From: Ahniella affigens
Lineage (GTDB): Bacteria; Pseudomonadota; Gammaproteobacteria; Xanthomonadales; Ahniellaceae
NCBI RefSeq assembly: GCF_003015185.1
Contig: NZ_CP027860.1
Location: 930,001 to 994,000, forward strand
Reading direction: 5' to 3'
Length of the DNA stretch: 64,000 nt
Below the pieces are notes generated by a model. That model saw nothing but the letters and a program-made list of their open reading frames with translations. It ran no database searches and was not told where the DNA came from. The position numbers were made by a program, and so were the translations under genes. Positions 18,805 through 27,871 of this stretch are shown here, piece by piece. Every line of letters begins with the position of its first letter. Position 1 is the stretch's first letter.

Positions 18805-21021
18805 TCAGGCCTGTCGATAGGGCAGGTGCCGCAGACGTTTGCCTGTGGCTTGGAAGATGGCATTCGCGACGGCTGGTCCGATTGGCGGTACCGCACATTC
18901 GCCAATTCCCGTGGGTTTCTCGGCCGAGGGCAGCATATGCACGACCACCTCGGGCATGTCCACGAGCCGCAGCGGTCGATAGCCATCGTAATTCTGCTGA
19001 ACGGCACCACCATCGGCGATCTGCAACTGTTCGCCGAGGACCGCGCCGAGCCCGAAGCCCGTGCCGCCTGCAATCTGCGCGCGCACGATGTCCGGGTTGA
19101 TCACCAGGCCACAATCGCTTGCGACCACACAGCGCTCGACCTTGATGCTGCCGTCTGCTTGCTTCGACACTTCGGCGACCGTCGCGACAAAACTGCCAAA
19201 ACTCTGGTGCACCGCGACGCCGCGGTAACGGCCTGCTGCCACGGGATTGGACCAGCCGGCCTCGGCAGCAGCCTTTTCCAGCACGGCGCGCTGACGCGCT
19301 CCGGCCGGCAACAGTTTGAGGCGCAGCGCAACCGGGTCCTGGCCAGTAGCCGATGCAATCTCGTCGATCATCGTTTCCATCACGTAGGCCGTATGCGTGT
19401 GGCCGACACTGCGCCACCACAACACTGGCACCTTGGACTCCAGGCGGCTGACTTCGAGACTCAAGTCGGGCAGCGCATAGGGCGTGTCGTCGATGCCTTC
19501 GATCGACGACGGATCAATGCCATCCTTCATCATGCCTTCGAACGGGCCGCCCGCAAAAATCGACTGACCGGCAACATGGTGCTGCCAGCCGCTGATCTGG
19601 CCGTCAGCATCGATGCCGACACGCACGCGATGGACATGAATCGGCCGATAGCGGCCACCCGCCATGTCGGCTTCGCGGGACCACTGCAGCAATACCGGTG
19701 CGCGGAATTGAATCGCCTTGGCGATCTCGACCACTTCAACAAACACGTCGCAATCTGGGACGGCGCGGCGACCGAAGCCGCCGCCCGTTTGCTTGACATG
19801 AAGTGCCACCGCTTCCGGCGGAACTCCCGCAATGGCCGCACAGGCGCCTTGCACGGCGTCCGGCATTTGCAGACCACCATACAGATGCAGCGTATCGCCG
19901 TCGCGATGGGCGATTGCGTTCAGCGGCTCCAGCGCCGCGTGCGCAAGGTATGGAAAGCGGTAATCCGCTTCGATGACCTGCTTTGCCTTGCCGAGGGCCG
20001 CCGCAGCATCACCGCGATTCAACGCGGATTTGCCGGGACCAGCAGCGGCCTTCTCAAGCTCGGCATACAGCGCGTCGGTGGAGCGGGTTTCGGCAGCACT
20101 GAAGTCCCATTCCACCTTAAGTGCTTTGCGGCCCTGCAATGCGGCCCAGGTATTCGTGGCGACGACGGCCACACCGCGGCTGACGGTCACGACATCGGTG
20201 ACGCCAGGCACTGCGCGTGCCGCCTGATCATCGACCGACTTGACCGTGCCGCCAAAGCGCGGACTGTGCAGCATGGTGGCAAAGACCATGCCGGGGAGGC
20301 GGGTATCAATCGTGAATTCAAGCTTGCCGGTAGATTTCGGCACGCTGTCGATGCGTGCGGTGGAGTCCTTGCCAATCAAAGTCCAGGCTGCCGCGGGCTT
20401 CAATGCGACATCGGCAGGGACGGGCAGTGCCGCCGCAGCGGCCGCCAATGTTCCGTAGTCAGCCGATTGCTTGCTGGCAGCGTGTGTGATCTTGCCGTCA
20501 GCGGCCTCCAATTCTGCCGCCGAAACGCCAAACTGTTTGGCGGCAGCGGCTTTGAGCATTTCGCGCGCAATCGCGCCGGCCTGCCGGTAGCGATCCCACG
20601 ACGTCATCATGCTGCTCGAACCGCCGGTGAGCTGGAACGCGCCACCCATCATCGCATTGCCATACCACTTCGGATTCCCCGCGCGGCCTTCGACGCGCAC
20701 GCGTGTCAGTGGGACGTCGAGTTCCTCAGCAACGAGCGTGGCCAGGCCGTGATAGGCATTCTGACCCATATCGAACTGGCTGGAATACACGGTGACGGTG
20801 CCATCTGCCGCAATACCGACGTAAGCGGCGAACGGTGACGGGCCCGCATTCGTGGTGGCATCCGTCGCAGGTGGGGTCGCAGCAGAATCGCTCGGCGCAT
20901 CGCTGCTGCAGCCGACGACCATGACGGTGCCGACCATCCCCGCCGCAAAGAGAAATTGGCGGCGGTTCAATTGTGGCTGACGACGCGCCAGCACGTTTGG
21001 CAAAATCCGGGGATGCAACAT
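18805..21021 (-). CDS. Molybdopterin-binding subunit of a xanthine dehydrogenase-family hydroxylase (IorB-like)
   Basis: 738 residues with a twin-arginine signal (NRRQFLFAAGMVGTVMVVG), so the enzyme is likely exported folded. The two aldehyde-oxidase-like domains contain FDMGQNAYHGLATLVAEELDV, GGGFGRRAVPDCDVFVE and the C-terminal GIGECAVPPIGPAVANA with the Glu expected at the active site. This layout matches isoquinoline 1-oxidoreductase beta subunits; the true substrate (aldehyde or N-heterocycle) cannot be told. A GAGGAG site precedes the ATG, 10 bp after iorA. Confidence 0.93.
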   Translation of the reverse strand: MLHPRILPNVLARRQPQLNRRQFLFAAGMVGTVMVVGCSSDAPSDSAATPPATDATTNAGPSPFAAYVGIAADGTVTVYSSQFDMGQNAYHGLATLVAEELDVPLTRVRVEGRAGNPKWYGNAMMGGAFQLTGGSSSMMTSWDRYRQAGAIAREMLKAAAAKQFGVSAAELEAADGKITHAASKQSADYGTLAAAAAALPVPADVALKPAAAWTLIGKDSTARIDSVPKSTGKLEFTIDTRLPGMVFATMLHSPRFGGTVKSVDDQAARAVPGVTDVVTVSRGVAVVATNTWAALQGRKALKVEWDFSAAETRSTDALYAELEKAAAGPGKSALNRGDAAAALGKAKQVIEADYRFPYLAHAALEPLNAIAHRDGDTLHLYGGLQMPDAVQGACAAIAGVPPEAVALHVKQTGGGFGRRAVPDCDVFVEVVEIAKAIQFRAPVLLQWSREADMAGGRYRPIHVHRVRVGIDADGQISGWQHHVAGQSIFAGGPFEGMMKDGIDPSSIEGIDDTPYALPDLSLEVSRLESKVPVLWWRSVGHTHTAYVMETMIDEIASATGQDPVALRLKLLPAGARQRAVLEKAAAEAGWSNPVAAGRYRGVAVHQSFGSFVATVAEVSKQADGSIKVERCVVASDCGLVINPDIVRAQIAGGTGFGLGAVLGEQLQIADGGAVQQNYDGYRPLRLVDMPEVVVHMLPSAEKPTGIGECAVPPIGPAVANAIFQATGKRLRHLPYRQA

Positions 21022-21031
21022 CGGAATCTCC

Positions 21032-21490
21032 TCAGGCCAGAGTCGCCGCAGCTTGCTTGATCGCAGCGCGGATGCGTTGATAGGTGGCGCAGCGGCACAG
21101 ATTGCCGTTCATCGCCGCGTCAATGTCGTCATCAGAAGGGGCCTTGTTGCGCTCGAGCAGCGCAATGGCCGACATCACCTGTCCGCTCTGGCAATAACCA
21201 CACTGGGCCACGGCCTGTTCGATCCAGGCCGTTTGCACGGCCTTCGCGACGTCGGAATCAGCGCCCTCGATCGTGGTGATCGATTGCCCAACGAGCGCAC
21301 TGGCCGGAATGAGGCAGCTCCGGGTCGGTTGGCCCGCGACCCACACGGTGCAGGCGCCACATTGCGCCATGCCGCAACCGTACTTTGTGCCGGTCAGTCC
21401 CGCGATGTCACGAAGCACCCAGAGTAGCGGCATATCCGCCGGTGCATCGACCGGCACCGTCTTGCCATTGATCGTCAGTTCGAACGCCAT
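21032..21490 (-). CDS. [2Fe-2S] subunit of the molybdenum hydroxylase (IorA-like)
   Basis: 152 residues, two 2Fe-2S clusters: plant-type ferredoxin motif [14 protein letters not shown]...C near residues 38-60 and the helical C-terminal cluster CGYCQSGQ...[12 protein letters not shown]. Passes electrons from the molybdenum subunit encoded next. No FAD subunit is present, as in IorAB-type enzymes that use cytochromes or quinones. The ATG at 21490 gives the usual [10 protein letters not shown] start. Confidence 0.94.
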   Translation of the reverse strand: MAFELTINGKTVPVDAPADMPLLWVLRDIAGLTGTKYGCGMAQCGACTVWVAGQPTRSCLIPASALVGQSITTIEGADSDVAKAVQTAWIEQAVAQCGYCQSGQVMSAIALLERNKAPSDDDIDAAMNGNLCRCATYQRIRAAIKQAAATLA

Positions 21491-21794
21491 GCCCTTTGCT
21501 CCCAAAGAAACCGGAGATGATTCAGTGCGCCGTGCGCAGCAGACACGGCGACCAGAAGGTTCAGCGGCCATCGCCGCTGCTCGTTGCAACTCTAGCAGGC
21601 ACGCCCCGGCGATCGCATCAACATGGCGGTCGATCCAGCACTGAACGCGCGCTAGAGCAGCCAGTGGCGCCGGGAGCGTCGGATTGCTGTGATGAGGTCT
21701 TCACGTTGATCTCCCTGAACACCGCGCTCGCGATTGGTTCCTGCAGATGCCCGTCGGGATGGCTGTCCAGTCGGCAATCAGGCATGCTCACGGA
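21491..21794. other. Divergent promoter region between iorA-like and selO
   Basis: About 300 bp between two divergent transcription units. I see no gene, hairpin or operator I would defend here. Confidence 0.5.
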
Positions 21795-23372
21795 ATGACC
21801 ACATGGAACCTGCCGACATTTGCGTCGCCCTTCGCTGATTTGCCGATCGATCCGGTTGCTGGCAACTGGACACGTGAAGTCCTGGGCGCGATTGCCTCGA
21901 ACGTGTTGCCGACGCCGGTATCCGCGCCGCATTTGCTCGCCTGGTCGAAACCGGTGGCCAACACGCTCGGCTTTTCCGACGCGTTAGTGCAATCCGATGT
22001 CTTCCTGCAACCTTTTTCCGGGAATCAACTCTGGCCGGGCATGATGCCGCTGGCGAGCAACTACGGCGGTCATCAGTTCGGACACTGGGCCGGTCAGCTC
22101 GGCGATGGTCGGGCGATCTCGCTCGGGGTGATCACGGCGGGCGATGGTAGTCGGCAAGAGCTGCAACTGAAGGGCGCTGGTCCCACGCCCTATTCGCGCG
22201 GGTCCGATGGTCGCGCCGTGCTGCGCTCGTCCTTGCGCGAGTATCTGTGCAGCGAAGCAATGCATCATCTCGGCGTTCCGACAACACGAGCCTTGAGTCT
22301 GATTCGCACTGGGGACGCGGTGGTTCGCGACATGTTATACGACGGGCACCCAGCGCCTGAGCCTGGCGCCATTGTCTGCCGCGTGGCGCCGAGCTTCATC
22401 CGGTTCGGTCATTTCGAACTGCCGGCTCGTCGCGGCGATACGGCGTTGCTGGAAGCGTTGTTGCGCCTGACGCTGCGACAGCATTTTCCGCAGTGGCAGG
22501 ACCAGCCTTGGGAGAGTTGTCTACCGATCTGGTTTGCTGAAGTCGCTGAGCGCACGGCGGTCTTGATCGCACACTGGATGCGCGTCGGCTTTGTGCATGG
22601 GGTGATGAACACCGACAACCTGTCCATCCTCGGACTCACGATCGACTACGGTCCGTATGGATGGCTTGAAGAGGTGGACCCAGCGTGGACGCCGAACACC
22701 ACGGACGCGTTTGGCAAACGCTACTGCTATGGCCGGCAGCCAGAGATTGCGCATTGGAATCTGTACTGCCTAGCACAGGCGTTGGCCCCATTGCTGGATG
22801 ACCCTGAGGCCTTGCAGTTTGGTCTAAAGCGTTATGCCGAGGTGTTTACCGAGACGCACCGGAAATTCACGCTCGGCAAACTTGGGTTGCCCATGCAGGC
22901 CGACCTGGATGCCTGGCTGGCCGAGCTCTTTCGTTTGCTGGCGGCCGACCGGGTTGACTTCACGCGCTTCTTCCGGAGTCTGATGACCTTGAATCCGGCT
23001 CGTGCGGCGACCGAGCCTGCCTATTGGCGGGAACATCTGGACGCACATCGCTACCAGCCGGACCAAAGCACCATCCAACACGAGGCTTGGCAGGCATGGT
23101 TGCAGCAATACCTTGTCCTGCAGGATTCGGTAGACCCGCTTGCCGCCCGAGCGTCGATACAGCAGCACAACCCCAAGTTCGTATTTCGGAATTACCTGGC
23201 GCAGCAGGCGATCGATGCCGCCACCGCAGGCGATATGGAACCACTAGGGCGCCTGCAGCACGTACTGCAGAATCCTTATGCGGAACAGCCAGATGCGGAG
23301 GATCTGACGGCCCTTCGACCAGACTGGGCGTCGCGCAAACCCGGCTGTTCCATGCTGTCTTGTAGCTCGTAG
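21795..23372 (+). CDS. selO: Protein adenylyltransferase SelO (YdiU/UPF0061)
   Basis: Pseudokinase-fold enzyme that AMPylates proteins under oxidative stress. 525 residues: QLKGAGPTPYSRGSDGRAVLRSSLREYLCSEAM (glycine-rich and Arg-rich active site), GFVHGVMNTDNLSILGLTIDYGPYGWLE (catalytic Asn and metal-binding Asp). The C-terminus ends CSMLSCSS, where the conserved cysteine near the end corresponds to selenocysteine in animal SelO. The internal ATG at 21795 matches the family start (WNLPTFxxPFADLP) better than the longer frame. Monocistronic. Confidence 0.95.
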   Translation: MTTWNLPTFASPFADLPIDPVAGNWTREVLGAIASNVLPTPVSAPHLLAWSKPVANTLGFSDALVQSDVFLQPFSGNQLWPGMMPLASNYGGHQFGHWAGQLGDGRAISLGVITAGDGSRQELQLKGAGPTPYSRGSDGRAVLRSSLREYLCSEAMHHLGVPTTRALSLIRTGDAVVRDMLYDGHPAPEPGAIVCRVAPSFIRFGHFELPARRGDTALLEALLRLTLRQHFPQWQDQPWESCLPIWFAEVAERTAVLIAHWMRVGFVHGVMNTDNLSILGLTIDYGPYGWLEEVDPAWTPNTTDAFGKRYCYGRQPEIAHWNLYCLAQALAPLLDDPEALQFGLKRYAEVFTETHRKFTLGKLGLPMQADLDAWLAELFRLLAADRVDFTRFFRSLMTLNPARAATEPAYWREHLDAHRYQPDQSTIQHEAWQAWLQQYLVLQDSVDPLAARASIQQHNPKFVFRNYLAQQAIDAATAGDMEPLGRLQHVLQNPYAEQPDAEDLTALRPDWASRKPGCSMLSCSS

Positions 23373-23860
23373 CCATCCGCGGCCCAATTTCCCTGCGACG
23401 TGCGGTTCCGTAGGGGCAGACCCCTGCGTCTGCCCGGTTTCGGTATCGCCGTTGGCTTGTTTCACGCCACAATCGGCCGCGCCGTTGCTTTATTCGTGCA
23501 ATCGCGCGCAGCGATGTTGGTTCAAGGCGAGATCAGGACAGACACCGGGGTCTGCCCCGGCGGATTGCGTTTGGGCGGGCGTTTTCCCTATTGGGGCTTC
23601 CGGACAAGGCAAGCGCGAACTCGGTTGGCGTCGCGCGGATCTGGCCACCGCGGCCAAATCTTCAACTTTCGCGGCGGCAGGGTTTGGCGCTTGAATTCAT
23701 CCATCTGAACCGCCAAGGTGCGGGTTCGGGCAGGGTGCTTCAAAAGCGCTATGCTGCACCCTGCGGCTTGGGGTGGCGCTGGTGTGGTCGGGACCGATCA
23801 GCCAGGGATTTCGAGTCACTAGGCCGGCAGGCAGGCAAGAATCGCGAGTGCAGGGAGATC
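23373..23860. other. Intergenic region between selO and the diguanylate cyclase
   Basis: 488 bp with two short palindromic repeats (separate entry) and no credible gene; a long in-frame extension of the downstream gene through this stretch is not protein-like and includes the repeats. Confidence 0.6.
23414..23557. repeat. Pair of GTCTGCCC palindromic repeats
   Basis: GGGCAGAC-CCCTGC-GTCTGCCC at 23414-23435 is a perfect 8-bp hairpin. A related copy lies 122 bp on in the same orientation: GGACAGAC at 23536-23543 and GTCTGCCC at 23550-23557, with one mismatch in the stem. They look like short extragenic palindromes of a family different from the GTAGGAGCGG and GTGGGAGCGG arrays. Confidence 0.7.
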
Positions 23861-26713
23861 ATGAGCTGGAAGCGTTGGTGTGCAGGGATCCTGATCTGCC
23901 TGGCAGAATTCGCTTTGGCGCGCGATTTTGTGCCGCCAAGACCTGCTGCCGAAACCATTCCATTGCCGTTCGGCGAGCAAGTCATGAGTCTTGCCATTGG
24001 CCATGGCAACGATGTTTATGTCGGCACGGGCACCGGCCTGCACCGATTTGACGGATCGCGCTGGCAAAGCCTCGGATTGGCCGATGCAGCGCCGATTCGA
24101 AGCTTGTTGATCGATCAGCACGGCCGGGTCTGGGTCGGGGGCTATGATCATTTCGGCTACCTCGAGCGGTTGCCGAATGGCCAGGACCGGTTCGTTGACC
24201 TGAGTTCTGACTTCGCCGATGCGATTGCCAAAGAGCGAGTTGCCGATATCTGGGAGATCGTCGAGTCCAACGACGCCATTTATCTCCGTGCGCTGAAGCA
24301 TCTATTCAAATTGGATCACCAGGGACATCGCCTGGGGACCTGGTTTCATCCCGGCCGGTTCGGCATGCCGTTTCTGATCGGCGACCAACTGTGGTTGCAG
24401 TTCCGTGGTGATGGTGGCGGCTTTCGACCTCTGGAGGGCGACACGTTCGGTCCCGTAATGGCAGGTAGCGAACGCTATGCCACGACGCTGGTGCAGGCCA
24501 TTGGCGAATTTGCAGCAGACCGATACTTCGTGTTCGAAGTGAACGGCCAGATGAGCTGGTTGAATCCGGTGCTGGGACAGTCCGAGAATCTGCCGATGCA
24601 GCCCGCATTCCGGAGTCTGGTCTCAGGCAGGCAATTGGATGCCAGCCACATGGCGTTTTCGGGTGACGACGGCGTATTGCGCGTGTTGAATGTCGACACC
24701 GGTGAACTCAACGAACTAGAGCTCGGCAGCGGCTATCTGCCCGATCTGCAAATTCAGGATGGACAGCGGATTGTCGTCGTCGACGACAGTTTCGTCTATC
24801 GGCTGACCTGGCCGGTGCAGTGGCGTATCGTTGATGCGCGCCATGGCTTGATCTCCGGCCAGACCAGCGCGGTCTTGATCAACGATCGACTGTACATCAC
24901 CGGCTCGTCCGGGGCGCAGTCGGCGCGGTATGGCGAGCACGGCGTCGAATCGGATTTCGTCGATGAAGACTGGACAGCCGGCGAGGGTTGGGCGTTGATC
25001 CAGGACGGCCAGGACCTGTTGTTCGCCGAAACCTTTGCGGTGATGCGAATTCGCGACGGCGTGGTCACGCCACTGACACCCAATGATTTGTATCCCCGCA
25101 GCTTTGTGCCGACCGAGGATGGAACAGGCTATTGGATCGGTAGCGAGCATGGGGTGGCCAGACTCAACCGGGGCGGGCCGCTCGGTTGGCAGATGCATGG
25201 CTTCACGAACAGCCCGGGTGTGCTGCTCCGGCGCGTGTCGGAATGCGGGTCGAAGCTCTTCGCAAGCAACGGCCGCCTGGGTTTGTATGAAGTGGAACTG
25301 GACGAAGGCCGGCCGGTTCGACTGATTGAGGTTCCGCCTGACCAGGGCGTGCCGGCCAAGCAACCGGCGCTGTTGTTCAAGTTTCAAGGTCAGTGCTATG
25401 TGTCGACCGTCGGAAAGCTGGCGCGGTTTGATGGGCAGCGGTTTGTACCGGACGACACGCTCGGTCTCCAGAACCTGATCGACCGCAACGAGCGCATCGA
25501 CGTCAGCGCTGCTGCCGACGGCACTTGGTGGAGCCTGGGCGACGAACAGATTCTGTTCAAAAAGCCGGGTGGCGAATGGGAAGTGCTGCTCCGGCGCAGC
25601 AAGGGTGTGATTGACTATCGCGCGGCTACGTTGTTGCCGGATGGTCGCCTGTTGGTCGTACGGGGACCAGAGCTGTGGCAAATGATGGGGCCGCCGCGCG
25701 CGATGCTGGCAACAGAGCCGCAATCCTTGCGCGTGACTGGGTTTCAGCAAGCCGGCAAAAAGCGCTCGCATGACTTGCCGCTGGATGGCACCGCAACCGT
25801 CCGGTACGGGCCGGATACCTTGCAAGTCGATTTTAGCGATGGCTTGCTGTTTGTGACGGAACCGGCCGAGTTCTCGTTTCGCCTCAGTGGCGCCAACGCC
25901 ACTTGGTCGCCCTATTCGCAATTGTCAGCGGCGAATCTGAGCGGCTTGCAGCCTGGACACTATCAACTCGATCTGCGGGCACGGCGCGGCGAGCGCGAAA
26001 CCGAGCGGGTGAACGCGCTGGCGTTCGAGGTCGCGCCGCGCTGGTATCAAAGCAACGGCTCGCGCATGGTCGGCCTGATCGCCGGCATTGCGCTGCTTTG
26101 GTTGCTGATTGCGCTTTGGTATCGCGGACATGTGCGCCGGTTGACCGAATCCAATGCGGCCCTCGATCGGCTGGTTAACGAACGCACGGCCATGTGGCAG
26201 CAGGCCAATCAAGAACTCAAGATGCAGGCAGATCGCGACGGACTGACTGGTGTTGCGAATCGGCGCGTGTTCGATCGCGAACTCGACGAGCGCCTCTTGT
26301 TGGCGAGGCGCGATGGCGCGCCGTTTGCGCTGTTGATGATCGATGTCGATCACTTCAAGAAGTTCAACGACGAATACGGCCATTTGCGGGGTGACGAAGT
26401 ACTCCGGCAAGTCGCCGATCTGATGCGGCAGGCACTCGCCGGACAGGGCCTGTTAGCGCGCTATGGCGGCGAGGAGTTTGCTGTGCTGTTGTTCGACGAG
26501 TGCGCGCAGGCGCGAGCCACCGGCGAGCATCTGCGGGAGACCGTGCAGCATGGCGCTTACGGCATTACCGTGAGTATTGGCCTTGCCTGTTTTGATCCGG
26601 CGCGCCACGTGCGTCCGGATCAGCTGATTGACGCGGCTGACCACGCGCTTTACCAAGCCAAAAGCCAGGGGCGTAATTGTCTGGTGGTGGCCGGCTTGCT
26701 CGATCCGCCCTGA
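23861..26713 (+). CDS. Diguanylate cyclase with periplasmic beta-propeller sensor
   Basis: 950 residues. A signal peptide (1-20, ending FALA), then a large periplasmic region of two-component-regulator propeller repeats (VYVGTGTGLHRFDG, VWVGGYDHFGYLE, YWIGSEHGVARLN) capped by a Y_Y_Y-like Ig domain (~residues 640-725), one transmembrane helix (~732-752) and a C-terminal GGDEF domain with DVDHFKKFND and GGEEF at residues 869-873. The catalytic residues are intact; no RxxD inhibitory site is seen upstream of GGEEF, so product inhibition may be absent. The ATG at 23861 follows AGGGAG. Confidence 0.92.
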   Translation: MSWKRWCAGILICLAEFALARDFVPPRPAAETIPLPFGEQVMSLAIGHGNDVYVGTGTGLHRFDGSRWQSLGLADAAPIRSLLIDQHGRVWVGGYDHFGYLERLPNGQDRFVDLSSDFADAIAKERVADIWEIVESNDAIYLRALKHLFKLDHQGHRLGTWFHPGRFGMPFLIGDQLWLQFRGDGGGFRPLEGDTFGPVMAGSERYATTLVQAIGEFAADRYFVFEVNGQMSWLNPVLGQSENLPMQPAFRSLVSGRQLDASHMAFSGDDGVLRVLNVDTGELNELELGSGYLPDLQIQDGQRIVVVDDSFVYRLTWPVQWRIVDARHGLISGQTSAVLINDRLYITGSSGAQSARYGEHGVESDFVDEDWTAGEGWALIQDGQDLLFAETFAVMRIRDGVVTPLTPNDLYPRSFVPTEDGTGYWIGSEHGVARLNRGGPLGWQMHGFTNSPGVLLRRVSECGSKLFASNGRLGLYEVELDEGRPVRLIEVPPDQGVPAKQPALLFKFQGQCYVSTVGKLARFDGQRFVPDDTLGLQNLIDRNERIDVSAAADGTWWSLGDEQILFKKPGGEWEVLLRRSKGVIDYRAATLLPDGRLLVVRGPELWQMMGPPRAMLATEPQSLRVTGFQQAGKKRSHDLPLDGTATVRYGPDTLQVDFSDGLLFVTEPAEFSFRLSGANATWSPYSQLSAANLSGLQPGHYQLDLRARRGERETERVNALAFEVAPRWYQSNGSRMVGLIAGIALLWLLIALWYRGHVRRLTESNAALDRLVNERTAMWQQANQELKMQADRDGLTGVANRRVFDRELDERLLLARRDGAPFALLMIDVDHFKKFNDEYGHLRGDEVLRQVADLMRQALAGQGLLARYGGEEFAVLLFDECAQARATGEHLRETVQHGAYGITVSIGLACFDPARHVRPDQLIDAADHALYQAKSQGRNCLVVAGLLDPP

Positions 26714-26740
26714 GGGCACGACAGCGCCCGTCATGACCTC

Positions 26741-26781
26741 GAAACGACCAAGCCCGCCGGGTGGGCGGGCTTGGTCGTTTC
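26741..26781. terminator. Bidirectional terminator between the cyclase gene and speE
   Basis: An 18-bp perfect stem, GAAACGACCAAGCCCGCC with GGCGGGCTTGGTCGTTTC, around a 5-base loop sits between convergent genes. On the minus strand the left arm would end in TTTC; on the plus strand the right arm ends GTTTC. Confidence 0.85.
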
Positions 26782-26821
26782 AATCGGCCAGGCCGAATGA
26801 TTGGTGCACCCAAACGACGAT

Positions 26822-27676
26822 TCAGTCGCCGATCGCTTCGGTCACGAATGCGGGCGTCGCCAACGCGGCCTTGTGGGTGTCGACGTTGTAATACTTGGTT
26901 GGAAACTGCTTGGTGGCGGCGCCGCGCTCGCGGAATGTGGACAAGTCCAGATGCTTGCGCGCCATCGTGCAACTCCACCAGCCCGTCGGATAGCAGGGCT
27001 GCGGGAACGGCAGCGTCTTCAAGTGGGCAAAGCCAGCATTCTTCATCGCGTTGCGCATGGCCTTGATCAGATCCAGATGCACGAGTGGCGATTCGCTCTG
27101 CTGAACCAGAATGCCGCCCGGTCGCAATGCTCTGAGGCAGCTTTGGTAGAACGCTTCGTTGAACAGGCCTTCGGCCGGTCCGACCGGGTCGGTCGAATCG
27201 ACGATGACGATATCGATGGAATCGGCTTCGAGATTGCGCATATACGCAACGCCGTCATCAAACAGCAAATGGGCACGCGGATCGCCGTTCGATTCGCACA
27301 GCTCCGGAAAATACACCTCGGCGAGCCGCGTGACGCGCTCGTCGATATCGCACTGCACGGCGCTCTCCACTTCGCGATGTTTGAGTACCTCGCGCAGCGT
27401 GCCACAGTCGCCACCACCAATGATGACGACGCGCTTCGGGCTCGTGTGCGTGAAGAGCACCGGGTGACTCATCATCTCGTGATAGAGAAAGTTGTCACGG
27501 GTCGTCAGCATCACGCAGCCGTCGATCACCATCAACTTGCCCCAGTCGGTGGTGTCATAGATCTCGATGTGTTGGAACGGTGTCTGCTCTTCGTGCAGCT
27601 TACCCTTGATCCGGAACGAGATTGCCGAACCCGACAATTCATGCGGTTCGGAAAACCAGGTTGCATCCAAGCTCAT
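26822..27676 (-). CDS. speE: Spermidine synthase SpeE
   Basis: Transfers an aminopropyl group from decarboxylated SAM to putrescine. 284 residues with IGGGDCGTLREVLKH (SAM-binding loop), CDIDERV, FDDGVAYM and the catalytic VDSTDPVGPAEGLF, plus the C-terminal YYNVDTHKAAL. Typical bacterial length. The partner enzyme SpeD is not in the window. Confidence 0.97.
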   Translation of the reverse strand: MSLDATWFSEPHELSGSAISFRIKGKLHEEQTPFQHIEIYDTTDWGKLMVIDGCVMLTTRDNFLYHEMMSHPVLFTHTSPKRVVIIGGGDCGTLREVLKHREVESAVQCDIDERVTRLAEVYFPELCESNGDPRAHLLFDDGVAYMRNLEADSIDIVIVDSTDPVGPAEGLFNEAFYQSCLRALRPGGILVQQSESPLVHLDLIKAMRNAMKNAGFAHLKTLPFPQPCYPTGWWSCTMARKHLDLSTFRERGAATKQFPTKYYNVDTHKAALATPAFVTEAIGD

Positions 27677-27871
27677 TGCTAACTCCCATCGTGTCAGCGG
27701 CTATTGTAGCGTCTGCGTGGGGCGTTTCGGCAGGGCCTGAATCAGGGGGTGGTTGCTCGCGCTGTCAGCCGGGATTCAGGCGCCAGCCCAATCAGGCAGT
27801 GCCGCTGCGGTTCCTGGCAAGTCATTGATTCCGCGCGGCGTGTCAACAGAGTTTGCGTGAATTGTCGATCT

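Noticed and set aside
18757-20838. Long open frame on the plus strand, antisense to the molybdenum hydroxylase gene
   Set aside because: High-GC shadow frame: the opposite strand encodes a full Tat-exported hydroxylase with conserved motifs, and this frame shows none.
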